Shown in pieces: positions 46,541 to 54,423 of a stretch of DNA of 64,000 nucleotides. Below the pieces are notes generated by a model. It saw nothing but the letters and a program-made list of their open reading frames with translations, searched no databases and was not told where the DNA came from. The position numbers were made by a program, and so were the translations under genes. Every line of letters begins with the position of its first letter. Position 1 is the first letter of the stretch. This DNA is from Pseudomonadota bacterium (GTDB lineage: Bacteria > Desulfobacterota > Desulfobulbia > Desulfobulbales > Desulfocapsaceae), in the NCBI GenBank assembly GCA_018821985.1, contig JAHJKP010000007.1:42866-106865 (forward strand), given 5' to 3'.

Positions 46541-46663
46541 CTCGGCATTTTTCCTACCGACATCTCGGCCACGACTAAACAATAGCGGTAATCAATATAT
46601 TTTTCAACATAATAACAGTAATTTAATCATAAACAGACTCTCTCCAATATAAATAATCACGTC

Positions 46664-46680
46664 TGGCACGATGCATGCAT
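46664..46680 (+). promoter_or_regulatory. Sigma-54 promoter of cassette 2
   Basis: TGGCACG (46664-46670), four bases, ATGCAT (46675-46680). It has the same sequence and spacing as the cassette 1 promoter, including the ATGC variant at -12. Transcription should begin near 46690, about 65 bases before the first gene of the cassette. Confidence 0.85.
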
Positions 46681-46754
46681 TAATTTTATCAAACACAAGA
46701 ATTTCAAAAGAACAAAATTAAAACTAATCTCAAACTTTAATAAAAGGGGACATC

Positions 46755-46964
46755 ATGAAGACAACAACTCAAAATAAGACCCGTGCCATCGTAAATGAAA
46801 ATTCCCAGACCACCGTTGAGCTGCACAAAGCAGGAGCCACCGTCGTTGGTATCATCTCTCTTCTCTTTGGCGGCTGGGCAGTTGCATGCATGACCGCCGG
46901 CGTCATTGCCAGCGGCGGGCCAGTATCTTTTGCCACAGAATACATAAAAGCGATTGTTGGATAA
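46755..46964 (+). CDS. Small single-span membrane protein, type A, copy 2
   Basis: The 69-residue paralogue of 45263-45472 has identical first ten residues and an identical W-A-V-A-C-M-T-A-G stretch in the helix. E22, K25, G27, G39, W41 and SGGP 53-56 are all kept. Changes are mostly conservative. AAGGGGA lies before the ATG. The conservation of the protein against drift in the flanking bases suggests both copies are functional. Confidence 0.85.
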   Translation: MKTTTQNKTRAIVNENSQTTVELHKAGATVVGIISLLFGGWAVACMTAGVIASGGPVSFATEYIKAIVG

Positions 46965-47038
46965 GTACTTTCAAAATAATCAATAACGTATTGGCGACCC
47001 TGTAACGGCCTCTCAAAATAAGCACCCTGGAGATTCCC

Positions 47039-47251
47039 ATGAAAAACTTTCCCAGCATTGATAAAAGTTGTGCATCCAGCACCGCAGCCACCAACGTAAG
47101 CACGGAAATCTTCAAGACAGGTATCACTGCCCTTAGCATTACCGCCGGTATCATCGGCTGCTGGGCTGCTGCCAGCATGATTGCTGGAGCAGTTAATAGT
47201 GGTGGGCCGATTTCCCTTGTAGTTAATCTTTTCACAGCAATTAACGGATAG
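47039..47251 (+). CDS. Small single-span membrane protein, type B, copy 2
   Basis: This 70-residue paralogue of 45548-45760 keeps the GCW motif (40-42), the helix and the SGGP-AING end. Differences cluster in the polar N-terminus (one added Cys at position 11) and beyond the SGGP. TGGAGA lies eight bases before the ATG. It is the middle gene of cassette 2. Confidence 0.85.
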   Translation: MKNFPSIDKSCASSTAATNVSTEIFKTGITALSITAGIIGCWAAASMIAGAVNSGGPISLVVNLFTAING

Positions 47252-47323
47252 TTCAGAACGGTAACCAGTCGCCTCAGCTGATAAATTCTTCACTAAACAT
47301 TTCACCTTACAAGGAATCTTATC

Positions 47324-47542
47324 ATGAAAAATACAGCAAACACCAAAGAACAAACCAAAGCAACGGCCCACGACTCTGCCAGTACGGACAGCGAACTTTA
47401 CAAACTTGGAGCCATTATTACAGCTGCCTTTGCCGGAGCCGTCGGAATCTGGAGTCTTGTTTGTCTCTCCAGCGCATTGATCTCCGGGGGGGGGCCTGTT
47501 GCCCTTGTTAAAAGCATGTTCTCTGCCATTGTTGGCAGCTAA
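47324..47542 (+). CDS. Small single-span membrane protein, type C, copy 2
   Basis: This 72-residue paralogue of 45834-46052 differs at about seven positions. The SGGGP codons here form a run of nine G (47486-47494), absent from copy 1 where synonymous bases break it. Slippage there would remove the last 15 residues. AAGGAA precedes the ATG. It is followed by the cassette 2 terminator. Confidence 0.85.
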   Translation: MKNTANTKEQTKATAHDSASTDSELYKLGAIITAAFAGAVGIWSLVCLSSALISGGGPVALVKSMFSAIVGS

Positions 47543-47653
47543 GCGATCGTTGCAGGAAAGGAAACACAAAAGCTGCCTGACTATAGAAAAAAACCAGCAG
47601 CCGCACAAGCTAACCAGTTTGAAGTTTTTGGATAAATGACAAAGTGGCACTAA

Positions 47654-47693
47654 TACAAAAAGCCAGGGAGCTCTACCTCCCTGGCTTTTTGTA
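47654..47693 (+). terminator. Terminator of cassette 2
   Basis: A perfect 17-bp stem (47654-47670 with 47677-47693) around a 6-base loop, with TTTTT inside the 3' arm and an A-run in the 5' arm, so it could work in both directions. It separates the cassette from the FtsH-like gene 142 bases downstream, which therefore probably has its own promoter or depends on read-through. Confidence 0.85.
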
Positions 47694-47835
47694 TGGTATG
47701 TTCTTATATTTATATGGTATGACGGCTCAACAATAACAACTCATTTAAAGAAAAATATCACCAACCAGAGCGCATCTCCTTAATAACAAAAAAATCCACA
47801 TAATCAACCCTGTGTTTATCCAAGGATATTTTGTC

Positions 47836-49740
47836 ATGGCAATTCTCGCACGTAATCTTTTCATCTTTTTTCTTTTCACCATTTTTGCTGGCGCCTGCTA
47901 TCTCATGTGGGCCATTGAACACCGCCTGCCGGAAAGAACATACAGCGAGTTTCGCTACTGCCTCAGCCATCACGATATCTCTGATATGACATTTACCGGA
48001 AACAGGGTTGTGATTAGTCATCGTGCCAGCGAGACTAGTACTAATCCCGGTTTTACCTATGTTACCATGGTTCCCAATCCTGAAGAGCTTATCCAAGAGC
48101 TCAAAGACAAGAACATCCGTATCATCTTCAATAAAGACCAATCTGAGCTGATTTTACAGGGTCTTGCCCTTCTCTATATTGTCCTGCTCATACTCGTAAT
48201 TGTTCTCTCACTAAGCAAGATAAAGAGGGAAGAAAAAGAAAGCAAGTTTGCCACTGACAAATTGATTCTCCCTGATGATGGTCATAAGGTTGTGACTTTC
48301 AAAGATGTTGCCGGTATCCCTGAGGCCTTGGAAGAGCTTCAGGAGATTGTTGCATTTCTGAAAAATCCGAGCCAATTCAGTCAGGTTGGCGCCACCATCC
48401 CCAAAGGAGTTTTGTTGCAAGGACCTCCAGGAACAGGCAAGACTTTGCTTGCTCGCGCCATTGCCGGAGAGTCGGGAGTACCGTTTTATAGCTTCAGCGG
48501 TTCTGACTTTGTGGAAATGTTTGTCGGTGTCGGAGCTTCACGGGTAAGAGATCTTTTCAAAGAGGCCAAAAGGAATGCCCCGTGCATCGTCTTTATTGAT
48601 GAAATTGATGCGGTAGGGGGAAGTCGCAGCAGTGGATCGTCTGCCAGTGGCAGTGATGAAAGGGGGCAAACCCTGAATGCCCTGCTTGTTGAGATGGATG
48701 GCTTTGGCTCATCCGATAATATTGTGGTCATGGCTGCCACCAACAGACCTGACATCCTGGACTCAGCCCTTCGTCGCCCAGGACGTTTTGATCGTCAGGT
48801 GAACATCCTGCCGCCAGATATCAATGGACGTCAGAAGATCCTTCAGATCCATGCAGCTAAAATTAAACTGGCCCCGGATATTGATCTGCATCAGATTGCC
48901 CAGACGTGCCCAGGGTTTACTGGAGCAGAGCTCGCCAATCTGGTCAATGAGGCCGCCCTCATGGCAGCAAGAGGAGGAAAGCGGGCCGTTGACTATACAG
49001 ACTTTGAACTGGCTCGTGATCGCCTCCTGATGGGGGTAGAACGCAAAGGAATGATCATGACCGAGAAGGATCGTAACATCCTTGCCTACCATGAAGCCGG
49101 ACATGCCATTATTGCTAAATCGCTTCCTGATGCCGATCCACTTCATAAAATTACCATCATTCCACGGGGAAGGGCCTTGGGACAAACCCAGCAACTCGCC
49201 TTATTCGACAGACACGCTTACTCTTATATTTATTTAAAGAATAGAATCACCATTCTGATGGGAGGGCGCGCCGCCGAAAACCTCGCATTTGATCAACGCT
49301 CTACTGGCGCCCAAGGTGATATTCTCCAGGCAACAGAGATCGCAACCAATATGATCTGTAAATGGGGAATGAATGATGCCATAGGGGCACAGGCCTTTAT
49401 GATCGATGACAGTGGATTTCTAGGCGGCGTATCTCAACGCCTCCCCATGGCCGACGAGACTGCACGATCTATTGACCATGAGATCAAGACCCTTTTGGCA
49501 ACCTGTTATGAAGACGCATTAGCCATTCTCAGTCAGAAATTTTATCTTTTGAAAAACCTTGCAGGGATCCTGGTTCAGGCTGAAACCCTTGACAATGAAG
49601 AATTCGATATCATTCTTGCCTGTTCGGAAAAGAAAAAAGCTGCAGATGATATTTCCGACAAAAACGAATGCAACACATGCCCAGCCTCACAAAGCTGTAT
49701 TCACAGTAAAATCAAAAAAACGACACCATGTATTCTTTAA
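47836..49740 (+). CDS. FtsH-type membrane AAA+ zinc protease, probable accessory paralogue
   Basis: The protein is 634 residues from the ATG at 47836 (AAGGAT eight bases before). TM1 (about 5-25), a short periplasmic domain and TM2 (about 110-132) are followed by an AAA+ domain (Walker A GPPGTGKT, pore [11 protein letters not shown], Walker [33 protein letters not shown]) and an M41 protease domain with HEAGH and a third ligand Asp in [10 protein letters not shown]. It ends in a Cys-rich tail ([11 protein letters not shown] and a last Cys three residues from the end) that I do not know from housekeeping FtsH. Position after the small membrane-protein cassettes suggests those proteins are substrates or modulators. 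It overlaps the next gene by 13 bases. Confidence 0.92.
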   Translation: MAILARNLFIFFLFTIFAGACYLMWAIEHRLPERTYSEFRYCLSHHDISDMTFTGNRVVISHRASETSTNPGFTYVTMVPNPEELIQELKDKNIRIIFNKDQSELILQGLALLYIVLLILVIVLSLSKIKREEKESKFATDKLILPDDGHKVVTFKDVAGIPEALEELQEIVAFLKNPSQFSQVGATIPKGVLLQGPPGTGKTLLARAIAGESGVPFYSFSGSDFVEMFVGVGASRVRDLFKEAKRNAPCIVFIDEIDAVGGSRSSGSSASGSDERGQTLNALLVEMDGFGSSDNIVVMAATNRPDILDSALRRPGRFDRQVNILPPDINGRQKILQIHAAKIKLAPDIDLHQIAQTCPGFTGAELANLVNEAALMAARGGKRAVDYTDFELARDRLLMGVERKGMIMTEKDRNILAYHEAGHAIIAKSLPDADPLHKITIIPRGRALGQTQQLALFDRHAYSYIYLKNRITILMGGRAAENLAFDQRSTGAQGDILQATEIATNMICKWGMNDAIGAQAFMIDDSGFLGGVSQRLPMADETARSIDHEIKTLLATCYEDALAILSQKFYLLKNLAGILVQAETLDNEEFDIILACSEKKKAADDISDKNECNTCPASQSCIHSKIKKTTPCIL

Positions 49741-50633
49741 AAAAAACAGGTTACCTGGCCTTTATCTCCGTTGCGTGCCTCCTTGCCTTTGTGCTGCTTC
49801 TGGGTTTTCGTCAATACCAGCTCACCGGACAATACAATAAAATCATTACCCAGAGTGAGGAGTCCATCTTTCAATTCACCACACTGCGGGAACAGATTAC
49901 AGCTTCATTGATAGAAAACGACTGGGACAAGGTGGTTGCCTCCTCCAGAGACTTGAAAGATCTAAACTCATCCCTTGTTCGTTTACAGGAAAACGAGCTC
50001 ATTCCAGCTGAATATAAACTCGATATGGCCAAACAGGTTGACCTTTCCGGCCTTGCCATTTCATCAAAGAATATTATAGCGGCTGGAGATAAGATAGCTC
50101 ACAGCCTCAATCTGCAGCGCCAGATGCGACAACTGGCTGATTACCTTCTGCAGTTTGACCGAATCATTGTCAGTCAGATGCGAGCCAAAGTTGTCCATTT
50201 TCAAACAATCATGATTGGAGCCCTTGGTACCATAATCTGTATTATCAGTTTTTACCTGATCCTTCTCTACCAAAAAACCGTACTCCCCTTGATCCGCCTC
50301 TCCGATCAGGCAAGAGATGAAGACATTCTCGTTAATGGTTTCAACTATAGCTCTGAGACCTGCACCGAAATCGCAGAGCTGACAGATACCATCAACAAAT
50401 TACTGCAACACCCCCCAACTGAAGACGGTGAGGATGCCTCTCCAAAAAAACATGATGATAAACTGGCAGCCATTATTAACGAAGGCACCAACCTATCCAA
50501 TGGTATTATTAATTATGCGCAATTACTCTCTGATTCTTTTCAGGAAACCACAGTAACTGTTGAAGAAAAAGACATTCTGAAAAAAATAATTTTGGCAGGC
50601 GAACGTATCGCTACCATATTAAGAAAAATATAG
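49728..50633 (+). CDS. Membrane protein with HAMP and defective DHp domain (kinase-like, no catalytic domain)
   Basis: The 301-residue protein has TM1 (about 6-26), an extracytoplasmic helical region (about 27-145), TM2 (about 152-178), a HAMP-like segment and a C-terminal DHp-like helical pair. The last 60 residues align with the DHp of the PAS kinase at 41847: NGIINYAQLLSDS against TGIINFAQLLLDD, and LAGERIATIL against NEGERIASII. At the place of the acceptor His (AHEVNN) it reads NEGTNLS, so no phospho-His, and the protein ends where the ATPase domain should begin. It overlaps the FtsH-like gene. It may bind the kinase or regulator as an inhibitor or adaptor; this is inference. Confidence 0.8.
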   Translation: MYSLKKTGYLAFISVACLLAFVLLLGFRQYQLTGQYNKIITQSEESIFQFTTLREQITASLIENDWDKVVASSRDLKDLNSSLVRLQENELIPAEYKLDMAKQVDLSGLAISSKNIIAAGDKIAHSLNLQRQMRQLADYLLQFDRIIVSQMRAKVVHFQTIMIGALGTIICIISFYLILLYQKTVLPLIRLSDQARDEDILVNGFNYSSETCTEIAELTDTINKLLQHPPTEDGEDASPKKHDDKLAAIINEGTNLSNGIINYAQLLSDSFQETTVTVEEKDILKKIILAGERIATILRKI

Positions 50634-51060
50634 TGTAACAACAGCATGATGACAGAGTGGCTCCAACACATAACACTTCTCAGTTTTGTGTAAATGTAAT
50701 AAAACGTAATTTTTCTCAAAAAAACTTATTTTACAACCCATTAAAAGAACGAACTTTTTGGCACATAATTATTACAAGCCAACTAAGGCCATAATTCTTT
50801 TTGTGCATTTTTCTATTGCTTAATCCCTTTACAGTTGTTTATCTTGTGCCGTTTGATTGGTTGACACCTGTTTTTTTTATTTTCGAACTTCCTAAGAAGG
50901 CAGGTTTCATCTCACTTGAAATAAATCTAGCAGCATACTGACAAGTTATTTAAGCCCATTGAATCTGGCAAAATAGTTCAGCAGTTCCTGAATCATCAGG
51001 ATCCTCTGAATCATTTCCAGCCACAACAGCTAACAGATAAAAAGAGGCAGGAGCACATCA
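50634..51060. other. Intergenic region before the cytochrome operon
   Basis: 427 AT-rich bases. A TTGACA occurs near 50861 but without a good -10 at 16-18 bases. A TGGCAAAATAGTTCAGC stretch near 50967 resembles a -24/-12 element only weakly, because the GC at -12 is missing. No GCAACA array is present. I see no gene. The promoter of the cytochrome operon must lie here but I cannot place it. Confidence 0.4.
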
Positions 51061-51768
51061 ATGAACACAAACAAAGCGTCAACTGTAAGTTTACTGGCCT
51101 TAACGGCATTCTTGGCTGCATCTCTCCTTCTGGCGAATACCAGCATGGCAGAAGAAGCATACGATGCTGACCAATTTGGCCCGGAGGAACCAATTGTCTG
51201 GACCACCCCGACAAAGGCCACGTTCACCCATAAAGCCCATACCATGGACGCCGGCCTTGCATGTGACGCCTGCCATGACGAAATATTTGCCATGGAACAG
51301 GGTGCCACTGAAAAAGCAGGCGATTTCACCATGAAATCTTTTAAAGCAGGGAAATATTGCGGTAGCTGTCATGATGGCAACACTGCCTTTGATGCTGCAA
51401 GCCAATGCGGTTCCTGCCATTCAGCCCCCGAAACCCCAATTGTCTTTACCTATCCAGTGAAAGCAGTCTCTTTTGAGCACTCCATCCATCTTAAAAAAGG
51501 CGGATTGGCCTGTGAGACATGCCACAAAGACGTTTTTGCCATGAAAAAAGGGACCATCGAAGAGGCAGAACTAACCAACACTGATTCTGGGAACAAACGC
51601 GAATATCTGGAAAAACTCCACAATAAATACTGCGGCACATGCCATGATTCCTCTAAGGCATTTGGCTACCTGACCCGTTGTACCGTTTGCCATATCGGCG
51701 TAAAAGGGAACGACGCCCTGCAAGGTGGCGATCAGAAGAAGAAAGAACACGGCGAAAGTAAACACTAA
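51061..51768 (+). CDS. Periplasmic hexahaem c-type cytochrome (two c7-like triple-haem repeats)
   Basis: The 235-residue protein has a Sec signal (about 1-30, ending NTSMA) and six CxxCH motifs (CDACH, CGSCH, CGSCH, CETCH, CGTCH, CTVCH). They fall in two similar blocks of three, each opening with F-x-H-x2-H (FTHKAH, FEHSIH) and with YCG-T/S-CH in the middle. This is the c7/triple-haem repeat pattern of periplasmic and nanowire-type cytochromes. It is the first of three genes with an NrfD membrane protein and a Tat ferredoxin, so it likely accepts or gives electrons outside the membrane. The set recalls CbcSTU of Geobacter. Confidence 0.9.
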   Translation: MNTNKASTVSLLALTAFLAASLLLANTSMAEEAYDADQFGPEEPIVWTTPTKATFTHKAHTMDAGLACDACHDEIFAMEQGATEKAGDFTMKSFKAGKYCGSCHDGNTAFDAASQCGSCHSAPETPIVFTYPVKAVSFEHSIHLKKGGLACETCHKDVFAMKKGTIEEAELTNTDSGNKREYLEKLHNKYCGTCHDSSKAFGYLTRCTVCHIGVKGNDALQGGDQKKKEHGESKH

Positions 51769-51847
51769 GAACATCCATAACACGTGAAGATTGAAATCTG
51801 AACAGTTACGATTATTCTAAAATATTACTTAATAAGGTGAACAACTA

Positions 51848-53152
51848 ATGGAAATTATGGTCAATATTTCAAAAAGATGGGGTTATCATGGTATCGATGC
51901 CCTGAAAAAAGCAAGCCCGGGCTATCTCATGCTCATGGGGTCTTTTGCCCTCCTTGCTTTGGCTGGAGTATCAGTAGGGTTGCACGGAATGATTGTCGGC
52001 TATCATCATGTCTATGGTGTAAGCCGTGAACTTTCATGGGGTCTCCTTATCTCAGCCTATGTTTTTTGTGTTGTAACTTCCACCGGACTGTGCATTATTT
52101 CTTCCATTGGCCATGTGTTTGGCGGCGAGGCTTTTATGCCGATTGCCAAACGCGCGGTTTTCATGTCCATTATATTTATGCTTGGCGGTTTCTGTATCAT
52201 TTTCTTCGACATTGAAAACCCTTTCAGAATGGCTATTTACAATGTCATATCCCCCAACCTGAGCTCAAATATGTGGTGGATGGGAACCCTCTATGGTGCC
52301 TATCTGGTCTTCATGGTCATCGAGTATTATTTTCTGCTTGAGCAGAACCATAGTCTTTCCAGACTGATGGGATTTTTTGGACTGATGGTCGGTATTGCTG
52401 CCCATAGTAACCTGGGCGCTGTTTTTGGAATGCTGCATGGCCGCCCATTCTGGTATGGCCCCTACCTACCCATTTATTTTATCTTCTCCGCAGGCATGTC
52501 CGGCGGTTGTGCCATCCTGTTTGTCACCACTCTGGCCGCGAGAATCAATCCGGAGATCATGAATCAGCGCATGGAACGCGCCATGAAAGCCGTCTGTCAG
52601 GTGACGATCTTCCTGATCTCCACCATTATTTTCTTCACCATCTGGAAAATCGTTACTGGTATGGTATCGCATGACAAATCCCTTGTCATTATGTCTATGG
52701 TAAACGGCGATTACGCTGTCAATTTCTGGTGTTTTGAGGTTTTCCTCGGCATGGTTCTTCCCCTGTTCCTTCTTATTCGTTCACGGGGCAATAATTTCCC
52801 CATGATCATGTGGGCCACCGGACTTATGATGATTGGCATCTTTTTCATGCGTTACGACATTGTGATCCCAGGCCAGATGGTCTCTGTATATCACTCACTT
52901 GGTGTCGAAGAGGCACGTGATCTCATCAAATATACACCGTCCTTCCATGAGATCATGGCAGCTCTTTTTGGCCTTTCTGTTATCTGCTTTGCCTATTTTG
53001 CCGGAGAAAAGATGCTCAACGGTCATCAGCTTGAAAAACATGAGATCGTACCAGAAGGCGGATATATCTGTCCTGGTTGTGGAGCCATCCATTTTATGGA
53101 AGAAGGCGAGACAGAGGAAGAAGCCATGAGACGTCACCATAAAATCTGGTAA
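51848..53152 (+). CDS. NrfD/PsrC-family membrane quinone-interacting subunit with rubredoxin-like tail
   Basis: The 434-residue protein has nine or ten hydrophobic helices of the NrfD type (GMIVGYHHVYGVSRELSWG at the start, then GLLISAYVFCVV). This family moves electrons between menaquinone and a periplasmic ferredoxin subunit. After the last helix a cytosolic or periplasmic tail of about 45 residues contains GYICPGCGAIHF, a single C-x2-C knuckle unusual for NrfD. The gene is between the multihaem cytochrome and the ferredoxin genes, all in one direction. Confidence 0.88.
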   Translation: MEIMVNISKRWGYHGIDALKKASPGYLMLMGSFALLALAGVSVGLHGMIVGYHHVYGVSRELSWGLLISAYVFCVVTSTGLCIISSIGHVFGGEAFMPIAKRAVFMSIIFMLGGFCIIFFDIENPFRMAIYNVISPNLSSNMWWMGTLYGAYLVFMVIEYYFLLEQNHSLSRLMGFFGLMVGIAAHSNLGAVFGMLHGRPFWYGPYLPIYFIFSAGMSGGCAILFVTTLAARINPEIMNQRMERAMKAVCQVTIFLISTIIFFTIWKIVTGMVSHDKSLVIMSMVNGDYAVNFWCFEVFLGMVLPLFLLIRSRGNNFPMIMWATGLMMIGIFFMRYDIVIPGQMVSVYHSLGVEEARDLIKYTPSFHEIMAALFGLSVICFAYFAGEKMLNGHQLEKHEIVPEGGYICPGCGAIHFMEEGETEEEAMRRHHKIW

Positions 53153-53193
53153 TAACAGATATTTGCCTGAGACCATTGAAAGGAACGAATACT

Positions 53194-54018
53194 ATGAAAT
53201 TTCCTAATATAGATATGAACAAGTTGAAAAATGAGGGGACCGAATCGGTTACCGTCAAAGAAAGGCGAAACTTTCTTAAACTGGGGTTTGCCATTACCGG
53301 TGTGTATGCCAGTGGCAAGATACTCTCTCTGTCTTCCACCTATGGAGTCGCCCATGCCTCGGAGGGCTCTGATTTCGTTGAAAAATATCCATACAACCCT
53401 CATTACAGCATGGTTATCCGTCAATCTCTCTGCATTGACTGTGAAAAATGCGTGGATGCATGCAACAAGACAAATCATGTTCCAGAGTATGGTTACAGGA
53501 CCCGTATTCTCACCAGAAAGTACGAGGGACAATTGGACAAGAAGGTAGAATTCATTCCTGTCCTCTGTAATCATTGCAACGATGCTCCATGCGTCAGGGC
53601 ATGTCCAACCAAGGCGACCTATAAGGATCCGGTTACCGGAATTGTCCGTATGGAGAGCAAAAAATGTATCGGATGTAAGACATGCATGCTGGCCTGTCCT
53701 TATGATGCACGCTATTTCAGTGCTGAAAGGCATGCCATTGATAAATGTGATTTCTGTTGGGAAGAACGACTCTCAAAAGGTGAAACTCAGACCGGCTGTT
53801 CCTCTGCCTGCCCTACAGGCGCGCGAACCTTTGGCAATATGACGGATCCCGAGAACATCGTCTTCAAACTGGTTCACCAGCTGGAAGAAACTGTCTGGGT
53901 ACTCAGGCCTGAAGATGGCACGAAACCCAATGTATTCTATATGAAGGGCAACATGGAATCTGTGGATAACATATTAAAAGGACAGAAATTTAAATATTCT
54001 GACCCTGCCAAGAGCTGA
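53194..54018 (+). CDS. Tat-exported ferredoxin subunit with four [4Fe-4S] clusters (HybA/NrfC-type)
   Basis: The 274-residue protein starts at the ATG at 53194 (AAGGAA eight bases before). Residues about 20-45 contain a twin-arginine signal (RRNFLKLG). Four cysteine groups follow: CIDCEKCVDAC, CNHCNDAPCVRACP, CIGCKTCMLACP and CDFCW with a later CSSACPTG. This is the NrfC/HybA/DsrO pattern, which works with an NrfD protein on the periplasmic side. No molybdopterin catalytic subunit is near, so the partner is probably the hexahaem cytochrome. A terminator follows 22 bases after the stop. Confidence 0.92.
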   Translation: MKFPNIDMNKLKNEGTESVTVKERRNFLKLGFAITGVYASGKILSLSSTYGVAHASEGSDFVEKYPYNPHYSMVIRQSLCIDCEKCVDACNKTNHVPEYGYRTRILTRKYEGQLDKKVEFIPVLCNHCNDAPCVRACPTKATYKDPVTGIVRMESKKCIGCKTCMLACPYDARYFSAERHAIDKCDFCWEERLSKGETQTGCSSACPTGARTFGNMTDPENIVFKLVHQLEETVWVLRPEDGTKPNVFYMKGNMESVDNILKGQKFKYSDPAKS

Positions 54019-54039
54019 TCCAGTTTTTCCATTGTAAAT

Positions 54040-54086
54040 AATAATAAAAAAGGGCAACCCGCTTAGGGTTGCCCTTTTTTATTATT
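54040..54086. terminator. Bidirectional terminator after the cytochrome operon
   Basis: A perfect 21-bp stem (54040-54060 with 54066-54086) with a 5-base loop. GGGCAACCC is the GC core, flanked by A-run and T-run, so it ends transcription from the cytochrome operon on the plus strand and from the riboswitch unit on the minus strand. Confidence 0.92.
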
Positions 54087-54120
54087 GTACTCTTCCAGCT
54101 CCTGTTAGACCATCAGCATT

Positions 54121-54225
54121 CTATATTCCTCCCCATCGCCAGGAGCGCATGACACGCTGAAAGCTATCCCAGTCTTTAATCGAGAAAAGCATCATCTTGG
54201 CTATCACCCGTTCTTGTAGAATCAT
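54121..54225 (-). CDS. 34-residue ORF downstream of a cobalamin riboswitch
   Basis: The ORF begins ATG (54223-54225) with AGGAGG five bases upstream, and ends TAG at 54121. The peptide starts MILQERVIAKMMLF and ends in a Trp/Arg-rich SWRWGGI. It is the only ORF between the cobalamin riboswitch and the terminator at 54040-54086. I do not recognise it. It may be a real small protein under B12 control, or the remains of a longer gene whose 3' end was lost. The near-perfect ribosome site argues for translation. Confidence 0.55.
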   Translation of the reverse strand: MILQERVIAKMMLFSIKDWDSFQRVMRSWRWGGI

Positions 54226-54423
54226 TTGAACCTCCTGAAAAGGAAATGAAGGTCGAGGCACAAAAAACCCCTAACCGAAGAGTTGATGGTTCCGTAGCAA
54301 CACGAATCCATCAATGTTATCGACCCGGGGATGTCCCTTTGTATCCACAAGATCACACTTTGTCACCGATAATCCACGACGGCAACAGATCAGCCACGTT
54401 CAAAAAGAAACATGCTGATTTTT

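Noticed and set aside
50960..50990. TGGCAA stretch resembling a sigma-54 promoter before the cytochrome operon
   Set aside because: The essential GC of the -12 element is missing and there is no activator array.
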